Of a DNA stretch of 64,000 nt, positions 45,136 to 54,953 are shown piece by piece; within the stretch, counting starts at the first letter, position 1, and the number at the start of each line of letters is the position of its first letter. Below the pieces are notes generated by a model. The model searched no databases. It had not been told where the DNA came from and saw nothing but the letters and a program-made list of their open reading frames with translations. This stretch comes from Sulfitobacter sp. SK012. Lineage in GTDB: Bacteria > Pseudomonadota > Alphaproteobacteria > Rhodobacterales > Rhodobacteraceae. The position numbers and the translations under genes are program-made. The DNA lies in the NCBI RefSeq assembly GCF_003352085.1, contig NZ_CP025804.1, positions 4,464,001 through 4,528,000 on the forward strand, written 5' to 3'.

Positions 45136-46479
45136 TTACTCCGCCGGGTTCACAATCGTCTTGGTGCCGCCAGCCTTTGACGCGTGCTTCGCGTCAAAAT
45201 CGGCCTCAATAGTCTCCGGTTGCGGCGACGGTTTCTCAATCGCGCCGAGCAACGGCAAGATCACCAAGAAATATCCGAACCAATAGGCCGACGCGATCAA
45301 AGAGAAGCTCGCATAAGGCTCTTCCGCGGGCATAGCACCCAGCCACATCAGTGCAAAGAAATCCACCACCAGCAGAGCAAACCACCATTTGAACATTGGG
45401 CGGTAGCGTCCAGAGCGTACGCTGGATGTATCCAACCACGGCACCAGCGCCATCACTGCAATCGCGCCAAACATTGCCAACACGCCAAAGAACTTAGCGT
45501 CAATGATGCCGCCGGTCACAAAGGACGCGATCTGCACCACCCAAACTTCGGAAGTGAACGCGCGCAAGATCGCGTAGAATGGCAAGAAGTACCATTCAGG
45601 AACGATGTGTGCAGGGGTCACCAGCGGGTTTGCTTCAATGTAGTTGTCCGGGTGTCCCAGATAGTTTGGCATAAAGCCAACGATCGCAAAGAACACCAAC
45701 AAAATCACAGCCAGCGCAAACAGGTCCTTGATCACAAAATAAGGCCAAAATGGCAGGGTATCTTTTTGTGCTTCTTCTTTGGATTTCGTTCGAACTGGCA
45801 CACCCGTCGGGTTGTTGTTGCCCGTAGAATGGAAAGCCCAAATGTGAAGAACCACGAGCCCCGCGATTACGAAGGGTAGTAGATAATGCAGTGAGAAAAA
45901 GCGGTTCAGCGTGGCGTTATCAACGGCAGGGCCGCCCAGAAGCAACGTCTGCAAGCTTTCACCGATGAACGGGATCGCGCCAAAGAGACCAGTAATAACG
46001 GTGGCACCCCAGAAGGACATCTGACCCCATGGCAGAACGTAACCCATAAAGCCGGTTGCCATCATCATCAGGTAGATGAGCATCCCGATAATCCACGTGA
46101 TCTCGCGGGGTGCTTTATAAGAGCCATAATACAGGCCCCGAAAGATGTGCGCATAAACTGCGACAAAGAACAGCGAGGCCCCGTTGGCGTGCATATACCG
46201 CAGCATATAACCACCGCGCACGTTGCGCATGATGTGCTCGACGCTTGAGAACGCCAGATCGACATGCGGCGTGTAATGCATGGCCAGCACGATGCCGGTC
46301 GCGATTTGCATTACCAAACAGAACGTCAGGACAATTCCCCAGATCCACATCCAGTTGAGGTTCTTGGGGGTTGGGATCATCAGCGTGTCATAGAGCAGAC
46401 CTACGATCGGCAAACGGCTATGGATCCACTTTTCGCCGGATGACTTCGGCTCGTAATGGTCGTGAGGAATACCAGACAT
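45136..46479 (-). CDS. petB: Cytochrome b of the bc1 complex
   Basis: 447 residues with the usual multiple membrane helices. Heme ligands fall in the [21 protein letters not shown] and HTW-like [10 protein letters not shown] regions. [15 protein letters not shown] is the conserved PEWY loop of the Qo site. The C-terminus has an additional segment, as in other alphaproteobacterial proteins. It oxidises ubiquinol and pumps protons in the bc1 complex. Confidence 0.98.
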   Translation of the reverse strand: MSGIPHDHYEPKSSGEKWIHSRLPIVGLLYDTLMIPTPKNLNWMWIWGIVLTFCLVMQIATGIVLAMHYTPHVDLAFSSVEHIMRNVRGGYMLRYMHANGASLFFVAVYAHIFRGLYYGSYKAPREITWIIGMLIYLMMMATGFMGYVLPWGQMSFWGATVITGLFGAIPFIGESLQTLLLGGPAVDNATLNRFFSLHYLLPFVIAGLVVLHIWAFHSTGNNNPTGVPVRTKSKEEAQKDTLPFWPYFVIKDLFALAVILLVFFAIVGFMPNYLGHPDNYIEANPLVTPAHIVPEWYFLPFYAILRAFTSEVWVVQIASFVTGGIIDAKFFGVLAMFGAIAVMALVPWLDTSSVRSGRYRPMFKWWFALLVVDFFALMWLGAMPAEEPYASFSLIASAYWFGYFLVILPLLGAIEKPSPQPETIEADFDAKHASKAGGTKTIVNPAE

Positions 46480-46491
46480 AAAAGCTCTCCC

Positions 46492-47052
46492 TTAACCCAG
46501 TTTGATCGTGGATTCATCCACGAATGCAGCAATCGGAACCGGCAGGTTGCGCGGTGCAGGCCCTTTGCGAATACGGCCAGCAGTATCGTAGTGTGAACCG
46601 TGACATGGGCAGAACCAACCATCAAAATCGCCTGCATCGCCCAACGGCACGCAGCCCAGGTGGGTACAAACGCCCATCATCACCAACCACTCGCCGCTTT
46701 CATCAAGGGCGCGGTTGGCGTCGGTCGCCGGTGCATCACCGGAAATATTTTCATTCTCAGCGTTCTGATCGGGCAGCTCGGAAATATCTACTGCGCGGGC
46801 CTCTTCGATCTCTGCTTCTGTACGACGACGCATGAAAACCGGCTTACCCAGCCACTTCACGGTCAGTTGCGTACCTTCTTCAACACCCGAAATGTCTACG
46901 CGGATCGAAGACAGCGCTTCAACGTCGGAAGAGGGGTTCATCTGGTTAACCAAAGGCCAAACTGCCGCGCCAACAGCAACGGCACCCGTTCCCGCTGTCG
47001 CGTAATAGAGGAAATCCCTCCGGCTTTCTGAATGATCTTCTGCTTGAGACAC
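46492..47052 (-). CDS. petA: Rieske iron-sulfur subunit of the bc1 complex
   Basis: 186 residues. N-terminal [20 protein letters not shown] is a twin-arginine/transmembrane anchor. The 2Fe-2S cluster is bound by [13 protein letters not shown] and [20 protein letters not shown] (CTHxGC and CPCHGS). It leads the operon, with its ATG 13 bases ahead of petB in the same direction. The promoter should lie in 47053-47229. The likely regulators petP-petR are 13 kb away in this window. Confidence 0.97.
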   Translation of the reverse strand: MSQAEDHSESRRDFLYYATAGTGAVAVGAAVWPLVNQMNPSSDVEALSSIRVDISGVEEGTQLTVKWLGKPVFMRRRTEAEIEEARAVDISELPDQNAENENISGDAPATDANRALDESGEWLVMMGVCTHLGCVPLGDAGDFDGWFCPCHGSHYDTAGRIRKGPAPRNLPVPIAAFVDESTIKLG

Positions 47053-47229
47053 GGGATTTTCTCCAAATCTTGGGCGTTAAACGGCCAATAGCCATTGCGG
47101 CGACCCTGAAAAGTCACCTTAGTTCAACGGTGTCTACCGGCATGGGCCGCGCGCGTCCAGATGTCTTGGGCGTGCAAACCGTCGCAGGGGTTGTTTTTCA
47201 AACGGAAATACAGCTCAAACTTCGCATTT

Positions 47230-47841
47230 TTAGGCTTTGGGTGGCATTGTTGCCATCATTGAGGGTCGCGATTCGAATTTCTCGAACCACGTGGCCAGTG
47301 TGTCGTTTCCTTGACGCCAGTTGCGTGCCTCATGACGGAAATCCACGTAACCCAATGCGCATGCGACAGAAATCTGCGCCATATCAAGCGGCGCTTCGAG
47401 GTGGCTCATCCAGCGTGCATTGATTGCGGCGATAGCGCGCGAGGCCTTGCCCCACTGTGCTTCGATCCACGCGCTCGACTGCTCTGCTTCGTCGCGCAGA
47501 CGTATTTCGTAGGTCATGGAGACCGCTGATTCCATAATTCCATCGCCGGTCGCTTCTAGCGTTAGGGTTTCCCACTTTCGCTGGCCCTGCGGATAAAGGT
47601 TCCCGTCGAAAAGATCGTTGAGATACGCGGTGATGACCCGGCTGTCATAAAGTGTCGCACCATTGGGCCGTTCCAGCGCTGGTATTTTGGCAAGCGGATT
47701 CGTCGCAATCAGCGCATCGGCAGACGACAACGCCGTGGTTTGCACCGACACAAGCTCCACAGCATCGGTTTTACCTAATTCATGCAACATCACATCAACT
47801 TTGCGGACAAAGGGTGAGGCGGGCGAATGGAACAGCTTCAT
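47230..47841 (-). CDS. Glutathione S-transferase family protein
   Basis: About 203 residues from the ATG at 47841. Thioredoxin-fold N-terminus MKLFHSPASPFVRKVDVML with a Ser in the catalytic position, a cis-Pro region (NPLAKIPAL), and the helical C-domain (DMAQISVACALGYVDFRH). Substrate unknown. It lies upstream of petA on the same strand, with 177 bases between. Confidence 0.88.
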   Translation of the reverse strand: MKLFHSPASPFVRKVDVMLHELGKTDAVELVSVQTTALSSADALIATNPLAKIPALERPNGATLYDSRVITAYLNDLFDGNLYPQGQRKWETLTLEATGDGIMESAVSMTYEIRLRDEAEQSSAWIEAQWGKASRAIAAINARWMSHLEAPLDMAQISVACALGYVDFRHEARNWRQGNDTLATWFEKFESRPSMMATMPPKA

Positions 47842-47905
47842 GGGGGTGTACTCCTGCAGGGTTGCGGACAGTATTCCCTGCCCTGCCCCTGCGCGCAATG
47901 GCCAC

Positions 47906-48532
47906 TCAATCGCGCGGGGCCACACCGCGCATCAAAGCGGCCACAATGCGCGGCTCTGATCCGATGCCATACCCTTCCATCTGATCAGTAGCCGCCAATC
48001 GCACTTCGTCTGCCTTGTTTTGGCTGAGCTTCCAAGTTCCGTCGACACCGGTGACCTGCATGCGGCACGGCACGATCATCCGCATCATACTTTCCAACAC
48101 CTCAGGCGTCATCTTGTCAGTCTTCCAAGGCGTCTTGGGCAACAATTGTTCTTCAATCGCCGCTGATTGCCAGTCCAGCATCTCCCGCATGGTATCTTGT
48201 GGCAATCGGCTGAGTGTTCCGGTCAAATGAACCGCAACGTAGTTCCATGTCGGAACTTGATCGGGGACGCCGTACCAATCCGGCGAGACATAACTATCGG
48301 GCCCAGACACAACTATCGTCGCCTGCAACGGTACCTTTAACGCCCGCGCGATGGGGTTGGAGCGCACCAGATGCAAATCAATGCTGTCGCCCAAGGTGTT
48401 CAGCAGAAACGGTACATGGCTCAGCATCGGCGCGCCTTCGCCTTGCACGGCCAGCACACCAAAGCCACGCTCACGCGCAAAACCCAGGTTCTTTGCGGCA
48501 TCAGCAGTATGAAAGATCGGGTTAGGGTGCAT
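47906..48532 (-). CDS. FMN-binding PaiB-like protein
   Basis: 208 residues of the PaiB family, split-barrel flavin-binding proteins annotated as negative transcriptional regulators. It has ALKVPLQATIVVSGPDSYVS, SPDWYGVPDQVPTWNYVAVH and LTGTLSRLPQDTMREML, with KTPWKTDKMTPE. ATG 48532 follows GGAGAG. It is divergent from the FMN riboswitch and ribH, only 64 bases away, so flavin status may connect the two. Any DNA-binding role is unproven; it may be a flavin reductase-like enzyme. Confidence 0.85.
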   Translation of the reverse strand: MHPNPIFHTADAAKNLGFARERGFGVLAVQGEGAPMLSHVPFLLNTLGDSIDLHLVRSNPIARALKVPLQATIVVSGPDSYVSPDWYGVPDQVPTWNYVAVHLTGTLSRLPQDTMREMLDWQSAAIEEQLLPKTPWKTDKMTPEVLESMMRMIVPCRMQVTGVDGTWKLSQNKADEVRLAATDQMEGYGIGSEPRIVAALMRGVAPRD

Positions 48533-48596
48533 CTTTGCTCTCCTCTTCAGTCTTTCTCTATTGCAGACCACCCTGCTCCTTGGCAATCTCGCGGTA

Positions 48597-48748
48597 TTCT
48601 CAGGGCGGGGTGAAATTCCCCACCGGCGGTATGTGGGCTTGCCCCACGAGCCCGCGAGCGCAACGTGCTCCTCTAACGAGGGACGCTTGGTCAGCAGATC
48701 TGGTGAGATGCCAGAGCCGACGGTCATAGTCCGGATGGAAGAGAATGC
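48597..48748 (+). promoter_or_regulatory. FMN riboswitch (RFN element)
   Basis: The conserved RFN blocks are visible in order: TCTCAGGGCGGGGTGAAATT, CCCCACCGGCGGTA, AGCCCGCGAGCG, GGTCAGCAGATCTGGTGAGA, then CAGAGCCGACGGTCATAGT and CCGGATGGAAGAGAATG. FMN binding would lower expression of the ribH gene that starts 81 bases later, a product-level feedback on riboflavin synthesis. Confidence 0.95.
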
Positions 48749-48828
48749 GACCCATGATTGCCCTTTTGGGGGCAGCCAAGGGACGTGATCGCCTTGGGTG
48801 GACGTGTCGAACCTAAAGGAGATCAAAT

Positions 48829-49275
48829 ATGACACATGGCAATTGCGCCCCCGCCCGTTACGCATTCATTAAAGCACGTTGGCACGCTGATATTGTCGAC
48901 CGCGCGTTGGATGGATTTACGGAACTGATACCGACATCACAAATTGACAACTTTGATGTCCCCGGGGCATTTGAGATGCCCTTGAAGGCCCAAGAGTTGG
49001 CGCGCACCGGGCGCTACACAACCATCATCTGCGCAGCGTTTGTCGTGGATGGCGGCATCTACAGACATGACTTCGTTGCGGCCGCTGTGGTTGATGGGTT
49101 GATGCGCGTGGGCCTTGATACCGGGGTGCCAGTGCTGTCAGTTTCGTTAACGCCGCACCAATATCAAGAAACCGCGCATCACAACGCCATCTACCGTGCG
49201 AATTTCGTTGAAAAGGGCCGCGAGGCTGCAGCGGCGGCCTTGGCAATGACCAAGCCGGCTCTCCAATCAGCCTAA
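48829..49275 (+). CDS. ribH: 6,7-dimethyl-8-ribityllumazine synthase
   Basis: 148 residues. It condenses the pyrimidine intermediate with dihydroxybutanone phosphate in the penultimate riboflavin step. Motifs: [14 protein letters not shown], the catalytic [15 protein letters not shown] with His, and [17 protein letters not shown] 48829 follows AAAGGAGATC. It is alone behind the FMN riboswitch, without other rib genes nearby. The usual GAFE/H motif supports activity. Confidence 0.93.
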   Translation: MTHGNCAPARYAFIKARWHADIVDRALDGFTELIPTSQIDNFDVPGAFEMPLKAQELARTGRYTTIICAAFVVDGGIYRHDFVAAAVVDGLMRVGLDTGVPVLSVSLTPHQYQETAHHNAIYRANFVEKGREAAAAALAMTKPALQSA

Positions 49276-49959
49276 GTAGGCACGCAATTCCGGCGGCGGG
49301 TTTTCCATCAGACCTGCCGCTGCTTGTGGCGCATTGGCGCGACCACCCTCGACAAAGATCACTTCATCCGAAATGCGCCGCACATCTTCGGGCGCGTGGG
49401 TCACCATCAACAACGACGCCCCCGTTTCGGTCACAAGGTCACTGACCAGATCAAGCATTTCATTGCGCAACGCCGGCCCCAGGGCCGCGAACGGTTCATC
49501 CAGCAACACCAGCGGGTGCGCCTGAACCAACACCCGCGCCAAAGCCGCTCGGCTCTGCTGGCCACCGGATAAATTACCAGGGCGGGTGTCTGCATATCCA
49601 TCAAGACCGACACGCGCCAAAGCACCTTCAATTTGGTCACGATCCGCAGCACTCAACCGCATGTCAGGACGAATACCAAGGCCGACATTCTGCGCCACAG
49701 TTAAGTGGGGAAACAGATTATTATCCTGAAACAGCATTGTCATCTTACGCGCACCCGGCGGCGCATCGGTAATGTCTTGGCCTTGCCAAAGCAGACGGCC
49801 AACACTCAGCGTGACAAACCCGCAAACCGCATTCAGCAAAGTCGATTTTCCAGCGCCTGACGGCCCGATCACGGCATATTTGCGCCCCGCTTCCAGCGTC
49901 AAATTTGCATGCATCTCAAAGTCGCCTTGCGCGATGACCGCATTATCAAGTGTCAGCAT
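49267..49959 (-). CDS. thiQ: Thiamine ABC transporter ATP-binding protein
   Basis: About 230 residues. It powers thiamine uptake. Walker [17 protein letters not shown]-loop [14 protein letters not shown], signature [18 protein letters not shown] and Walker [14 protein letters not shown]. The ATG at 49959 lies in an overlap of 14 bases with the end of thiP, so the two are coupled. It is third of thiB-thiP-thiQ behind a TPP riboswitch. Confidence 0.93.
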   Translation of the reverse strand: MLTLDNAVIAQGDFEMHANLTLEAGRKYAVIGPSGAGKSTLLNAVCGFVTLSVGRLLWQGQDITDAPPGARKMTMLFQDNNLFPHLTVAQNVGLGIRPDMRLSAADRDQIEGALARVGLDGYADTRPGNLSGGQQSRAALARVLVQAHPLVLLDEPFAALGPALRNEMLDLVSDLVTETGASLLMVTHAPEDVRRISDEVIFVEGGRANAPQAAAGLMENPPPELRAYLG

Positions 49960-51502
49960 TCCAGCGCCCTCCTTTGTCACATATCCAGAATATCCCAAGG
50001 CTCAGCGCCAGCAACAACAACGCCGCGCCCGCGGCCGCTTCCATCCGGTAAGCCCCCATCAAACGGTACATCTGCAAAGGCAGTGTGACCCGGTCTTGAT
50101 CTGCAAAAAGCGCGATCACACCTAGATCGCCCATTGAGAGTGCGCCGGTCAGCCCAGCAGCAAACCCTATCTGAGCGCGGAGCCGTGGCAGGATCAGCCA
50201 GCGCCACAGCGGCCAGCCCCGCATCCCTAAAACGTTGCTAAGCCGTCCGTATACTTGCAGCGTATCGCGCATTGGCGGCACCAAGATACGCAATGCAAAT
50301 GGCAGCGACATCATCGCGTTGACGATCATCGTTACGGGCAGTGCAAAAAGGCGTGGATCCGCCACCGGGTTGATCAGAATGAACCAGCCTGTGCCAATCA
50401 TCAGGGGCGATGCGGACAAACCCAATAACCCTACGGCCTCGATCCCGCCGCGCGAACGGCCAGCAATCAATCCCGCCATAGGTAACGCCAAGGCCAGCAT
50501 GACCAGGATGCTCCCTACCGAAACTCCAAGCGACACCCAGACCGCCTGATAGACCTGCCCCGGCATCTGCGGCAGACCCGCAACACCGCGCAGCACAACC
50601 GCGGCCAATGGCAGCAGCAGAAACCCAGCGCCCAGCGCAATCACTCCAGAATCCGACCATCGCCGCCAGCCTTGGGGCGCATCCCAACGCCGACGGGCGC
50701 GATCCAAACCACCGCCAACTCTGATGGTCGGCACCAGCCGCAATGCCAAAAGCGCAATGCCCCCGGCCATAACCAATTGCACCACAGACAAGCGCGCGGC
50801 ACGACCAAGATCGAAATCAAATTTGAACGCTTGGTAAATCGCAAGCTCGATTGTTGTCGCCTTCGGGCCACCACCCAACGTCAGAGCCACCGCAAAGCTG
50901 GTCAAGCAGATCACAAAAACCAACGCCAACGCACCCGGCACCACTTGCCGTAGCATCGGACCTTCGACTGCACGAAACACAGCGCGCGGGCTTAGCCGCA
51001 ACTGCGCGGTAAGGCGAAACCGCTCGGATGGAATAGCCGCCCACCCTTGCAGCAAAAGCCGGGTCGCAAGCGGTAGATTGAAGAACACATGCGCCAACAC
51101 AACCCCGTGTAGCCCATAAACGGACACACCCGGCAAGCCGATGGTACCCAGCGCAACATTCACCCAACCTGAACGGCCAAACACTGTCACCAACCCCAAC
51201 ACGGCCACAATGACAGGTAGGATAAAAGGTGCACCCAGCAACATTACCAATGCATCGCGACCAACAAACCGTCGCCGCGCCAAGGCACGTGCAAGCGGGA
51301 TCGCCAGAACCACCGAAAAAACGGCCGACAGCGCGGATTGCACAATTGTAAACCTGATCGCGGCCCAGTCACCGGGGCCAAGCATGCTGCCCGCCTCGAC
51401 CCGGGTCGCAATCCCAACGCACGCCAGCACAATCGCCGCCACCACTAAAAAAGCGGCGGCGATTCCAAAGCGACGGGTTACTGCGTCAGGGCGCTGCGCC
51501 AT
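49946..51502 (-). CDS. thiP: Thiamine ABC transporter permease
   Basis: 518 residues with two copies of the ABC permease fold, as in ThiP. It has about twelve membrane segments, with EAA-like loops (QLRLSPRAVFRAVEGPMLRQ and YGRLSNVLGMRGWPLWRWLI). It forms the channel for ThiB-delivered thiamine. It overlaps the end of thiB by 25 bases and thiQ by 14. Confidence 0.93.
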   Translation of the reverse strand: MAQRPDAVTRRFGIAAAFLVVAAIVLACVGIATRVEAGSMLGPGDWAAIRFTIVQSALSAVFSVVLAIPLARALARRRFVGRDALVMLLGAPFILPVIVAVLGLVTVFGRSGWVNVALGTIGLPGVSVYGLHGVVLAHVFFNLPLATRLLLQGWAAIPSERFRLTAQLRLSPRAVFRAVEGPMLRQVVPGALALVFVICLTSFAVALTLGGGPKATTIELAIYQAFKFDFDLGRAARLSVVQLVMAGGIALLALRLVPTIRVGGGLDRARRRWDAPQGWRRWSDSGVIALGAGFLLLPLAAVVLRGVAGLPQMPGQVYQAVWVSLGVSVGSILVMLALALPMAGLIAGRSRGGIEAVGLLGLSASPLMIGTGWFILINPVADPRLFALPVTMIVNAMMSLPFALRILVPPMRDTLQVYGRLSNVLGMRGWPLWRWLILPRLRAQIGFAAGLTGALSMGDLGVIALFADQDRVTLPLQMYRLMGAYRMEAAAGAALLLLALSLGIFWICDKGGRWNADT

Positions 51503-52458
51503 GCCTCAATCGCCTTTTCTTGTAGGGCGGCTGCCTGTGTCTCATCGTAGAAAAGCACTTTTTCTGGCAACGGAAGCTCATTCCAACCTTCAGGCCACTG
51601 GTCTTGTGGCAAAGCTGACGGCAGGGACCAATTGGCGGTCGGAATAACTGTCTGGAAATTCTCAGACATCACATACGCCATGAAAGCATCCGCGAGTTCG
51701 GGCTGTTCAGTCTGGGCAATCTTGGCCACGGTTTCGACCATGAAGTAATGTCCCTCAGGAAAGATCGCAGCCTTTTTGGTGAAATCTTCTTCGGCGAACA
51801 TGTGGTACGCGGGCGACGTTGTGTAGCTGAGCACCATGTCTGCTTCGCCGTCCGTAAACATGCCGTAGCTCGACGACCAATCCTTGGTGACGGTCAAAAT
51901 CTTCGGAGCCAACTTTTCCCAAGTTGCCTTAGCTTCATCGCCGTAAATCGCCTCTACCCACAGCACGAGCGCCAGACCGGAGATCGAAGTCCGTGGATCT
52001 TGAATGACGATTTTGACGTCATCAGGCATCTCCAATAGATCCGCAAAGCTGGCAGGCGGCGTGTCCATCCGGGTCTCGTTATAAATAAACGCGGTGTGAC
52101 CGTAATTGAATGGCAAGAACGTATCATCCGACCAAGCAATCGGGAGTGTCAGGGCATCGTTGTCTTGCCCATGCGGCGCAAACAGGCCCGTTGCGCGGGC
52201 TTTGGCCGTCACGTCAGACGTCAGGCCGATCACCACGTCCGCCTTGGTCCGTGTTCCCTCAAGCAACAAGCGCGGCAATAGATCACCCGTAGCAAATTGC
52301 AGATCACAGTCGCAGAATTCTTCGAATCCCGCTTCGATGACGGGGCCGGGGCCCCATTCGGAGGTAAAGTAGTCCCCCGCATAGACAGTCAAAACAGGTG
52401 TCTCTGCCAGCGCGGCAGTTGTGCACAAAGTGGCAGCAGCAAACGTAAGATACTTCAT
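51478..52458 (-). CDS. thiB: Thiamine-binding periplasmic protein
   Basis: About 326 residues. Signal peptide ending LAETP, then VLTVYAGDYFTSEWGPGPVI and GFEEFCDCDLQFATGDLLPR, typical of thiamine/TPP receptors, with KIVIQDPRTSISGLALVLWV further on. It delivers thiamine to ThiPQ. ATG 52458 has GGAGGATGC-like ribosome sequence. The TPP riboswitch lies 49 bases upstream. Confidence 0.95.
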   Translation of the reverse strand: MKYLTFAAATLCTTAALAETPVLTVYAGDYFTSEWGPGPVIEAGFEEFCDCDLQFATGDLLPRLLLEGTRTKADVVIGLTSDVTAKARATGLFAPHGQDNDALTLPIAWSDDTFLPFNYGHTAFIYNETRMDTPPASFADLLEMPDDVKIVIQDPRTSISGLALVLWVEAIYGDEAKATWEKLAPKILTVTKDWSSSYGMFTDGEADMVLSYTTSPAYHMFAEEDFTKKAAIFPEGHYFMVETVAKIAQTEQPELADAFMAYVMSENFQTVIPTANWSLPSALPQDQWPEGWNELPLPEKVLFYDETQAAALQEKAIEAWRSALTQ

Positions 52459-52506
52459 AGCATCCTCCAAGTTGCGGCGTCAGAAAGCGTTGGATAGATG
52501 TCCAGA

Positions 52507-52590
52507 CCTTCCCTCCGCCGGTGTTAACCGGTTCAGGTTCAACGGGTCCGCGATCATTCGCATCTCAGCTTTACAGCCCCCCGAGGTATG
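52507..52590 (-). promoter_or_regulatory. TPP riboswitch (THI element)
   Basis: On the minus strand the THI core reads CTCGGGGGGC, GCTGAGATGCG, GACCCGTTGAACCTGAACCGG and TTAACACCGGCGGAGGGA in order. It controls thiBPQ, so thiamine uptake is expected to fall when TPP is plentiful. Confidence 0.95.
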
Positions 52591-52686
52591 GAGAGATGTA
52601 GGACGCGCACCACGAGGAGGCAAGGGATAATCCCTTGAGGCATGGCCCCCACCTCGTTAATGGAAGAGATCAAAGGAGCTTAGCCT

Positions 52687-53787
52687 ATGTCGATCAACAG
52701 CTTTGGCCATCTTTTCCGCGTGACCACTTGGGGCGAAAGCCACGGGCCGGCTCTGGGGGCCACCGTCGATGGCTGTCCGCCGGGCGTGCCGATTGATGAA
52801 GGTATGATCCAGCAGTGGCTCGACAAGCGTAAACCTGGGCAAAACAAATACACCACTCAGCGGCGAGAAGCCGATGAAGTGCGCATTTTGTCAGGTACCT
52901 TTGAAGGCGTCACCACAGGCACGCCAATCCAGCTGATGATTGAGAACACCGATCAACGCTCCAAAGATTACGGGGATATCAAAGAGAAATTTCGCCCCGG
53001 CCACGCCGACATCACCTATTTCCAGAAATACGGTATTCGCGACTACCGCGGCGGCGGAAGGTCTTCAGCCCGCGAGACGGCGTCGCGGGTTGCGGCAGGC
53101 GGGCTGGCACGCGAAGCGATCAAGGCGATTGCCCCTAACGTCGAAATCACCGGCTACATGGTCCAGATGGGACCACATCAGATTGACCGCGCGGCCTTTG
53201 ATTGGGACCAGATCAACGAGAACCCTTTTTGGGTGCCAGATGCTAAGGCCGCAACAGATTGGGCCGCATACCTAGATGGTTTGCGCAAATCAGGCAGCAG
53301 CGTTGGCGCAATTATCGAAGTCACTGCGCGAGGCGTGCCGGCCGGCATCGGTGCGCCGGTCTACGGCAAGCTTGATACCGATTTGGCCGCCGCAATGATG
53401 AGTATCAATGCTGTTAAGGGTGTTGAGATCGGCGAAGGCATGTCTGCCGCAATGCTGACCGGAGAGCTTAACGCGGACGAGATGAGCATGGGCCCGGATG
53501 GCCCCGTTTATTCATCCAACCATTCAGGCGGCATTCTGGGCGGGATCAGCACAGGCCAAGACGTTGTCGTCCGCTTTGCAGTTAAGCCGACGTCTAGTAT
53601 TCTGACCACACGCAAGACCATCACCAAGACTGGCGAAAATACCGAGATCATCACCAAAGGCCGGCATGATCCCTGCGTTGGCATCCGCGCCGTGCCCGTT
53701 GGCGAAGCAATGATGGCCTGCGTGATTTTGGATCATCTTCTGCTGCACCGAGGTCAGATCGGAAAGAACCTCGGGACGATTGGCTAA
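52687..53787 (+). CDS. aroC: Chorismate synthase
   Basis: 366 residues, full length. It makes chorismate from EPSP in the shikimate route, using reduced FMN. Motifs: [36 protein letters not shown] and [19 protein letters not shown] 52687 follows AAAGGAGCTTAGCCT. The gene is single and divergent from thiB, with 228 bases between them holding the TPP riboswitch. Confidence 0.98.
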   Translation: MSINSFGHLFRVTTWGESHGPALGATVDGCPPGVPIDEGMIQQWLDKRKPGQNKYTTQRREADEVRILSGTFEGVTTGTPIQLMIENTDQRSKDYGDIKEKFRPGHADITYFQKYGIRDYRGGGRSSARETASRVAAGGLAREAIKAIAPNVEITGYMVQMGPHQIDRAAFDWDQINENPFWVPDAKAATDWAAYLDGLRKSGSSVGAIIEVTARGVPAGIGAPVYGKLDTDLAAAMMSINAVKGVEIGEGMSAAMLTGELNADEMSMGPDGPVYSSNHSGGILGGISTGQDVVVRFAVKPTSSILTTRKTITKTGENTEIITKGRHDPCVGIRAVPVGEAMMACVILDHLLLHRGQIGKNLGTIG

Positions 53788-54377
53788 CCAGCTTGCGCCG
53801 AAAGAATGAGCCGTGCGTGGCGATCTGCACCTTCTAGAATACCGATTGCCCCGCCTGCGCGCGCAAGAACCTTGAGCCCGACATATTGGCCCAATAGCGC
53901 ATTCGCGACGTCATGTTTGTCGTCCTTGGCGAACCCTTTATGGCGTTCGGACACATCGAGTGCCGCCTCGATACCATCGCGCAGTTTTGCCAATCCACGA
54001 CGGACCGCCGCCGCGATTTCTGGATCGGACATCTCGGGACCAGCGGCTGCAGTACAAAGTACACAGCCACGCTGATCGCCATCTGAGACGGCTTGTGACA
54101 GCCCGGAAAAGAGCCGCAATATGCGTGTCGTCCCGTCAGGACCCGACGGATCCGTCAATTTCGCAACACCGGTATCCACTGCGGTGACTTCGTAGTGATC
54201 CAGAACGTTAAGATACAAGTTTTTCTTGTCCTTGAACGCCTTATAAAGGCTGCCGCGTGTTAGTCCCATTCCTTCTAATAGATCGGGCAAAGACGCATCC
54301 TGAAACCCGCTTTTCCAGAACACTTGCAACGCGCGATCTACGGCGTCTGCCTCTTCAAATTCCCTTGGTCGTGCCAT
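53784..54377 (-). CDS. TetR-family transcriptional regulator
   Basis: 197 residues from ATG 54377. N-terminal helix-turn-helix includes [20 protein letters not shown]. Effector region with [13 protein letters not shown] resembles regulators that have a Cys pair (CVLC), often redox or quinone responsive. It is divergent from the DM13 gene, and the 137-base gap between them should hold its target. A clear palindrome was not found there. Confidence 0.85.
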   Translation of the reverse strand: MARPREFEEADAVDRALQVFWKSGFQDASLPDLLEGMGLTRGSLYKAFKDKKNLYLNVLDHYEVTAVDTGVAKLTDPSGPDGTTRILRLFSGLSQAVSDGDQRGCVLCTAAAGPEMSDPEIAAAVRRGLAKLRDGIEAALDVSERHKGFAKDDKHDVANALLGQYVGLKVLARAGGAIGILEGADRHARLILSAQAG

Positions 54378-54514
54378 CAACGCCCTCCTGTCTTGGCTTT
54401 GTATTAGTTTGGAACCGATTGTTACACAACTCACGTCAACGTGTCTTGGTGAATCGAGAATGCGACTATAGATAACCGTCATCAGACTTAAAAACGCATC
54501 AAAGGAACAGCCCT

Positions 54515-54907
54515 ATGAACCGCTTACGCAACACAACTCTCTCAATCGCCCTCGCAACCAGCCTCGTGTTTGGACTGGTTCAAACAGCAGCCGCCGACAC
54601 CGCCGGAACCTTCACTGGAGCCAGCGATCACGTGACCACTGGCGGCGTTACCGTTGTCAAAAATGCTGATGGGACCGCAACCGTAACGCTGGGAGCTGAC
54701 TTCTTTTTGGACGGCGCACCCGACCCCCGCATAGGCTTTGGAGCGAACGGTAGCTTTGTGGAAGGCACCGATGTTGGCTTGCTCGAATCCAACACGGGTT
54801 CGCAAACCTTTACGGTTCCTGCATCAATCAATGTGGACGATTTTAACGAAGTCTATATCTGGTGCCTCAAATTCGCCGTCCCTCTGGGCGTCGCAAGCCT
54901 GAGCTAA
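54515..54907 (+). CDS. DM13-domain exported protein
   Basis: 130 residues. Signal peptide (SIALATSLVFGLVQTAAADT), then a DM13-like domain: GTFTGASDHVTTGGVTVV, LGADFFLDGAPDPRIGFG and EVYIWCLKFAVPLGVASLS. DM13 domains are linked to redox or electron-transfer roles. The WC-containing strand (near residue 116) holds the conserved Cys. The divergent TetR gene probably controls it. Confidence 0.75.
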   Translation: MNRLRNTTLSIALATSLVFGLVQTAAADTAGTFTGASDHVTTGGVTVVKNADGTATVTLGADFFLDGAPDPRIGFGANGSFVEGTDVGLLESNTGSQTFTVPASINVDDFNEVYIWCLKFAVPLGVASLS

Positions 54908-54953
54908 GCTCAGCGCTTCTTGATCTTTGCTGCGGCGAAGAGCAAGAGAGGGC

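Noticed and set aside
45184..45879. 231-residue + strand frame inside petB
   Set aside because: Shadow of the certain cytochrome b gene; composition is Arg/His-rich with no domain.
54378..54514. TetR operator palindrome in the divergent TetR/DM13 gap
   Set aside because: I compared several candidate arms around TTAGTTTGGAACCGATTG but found no convincing symmetry.
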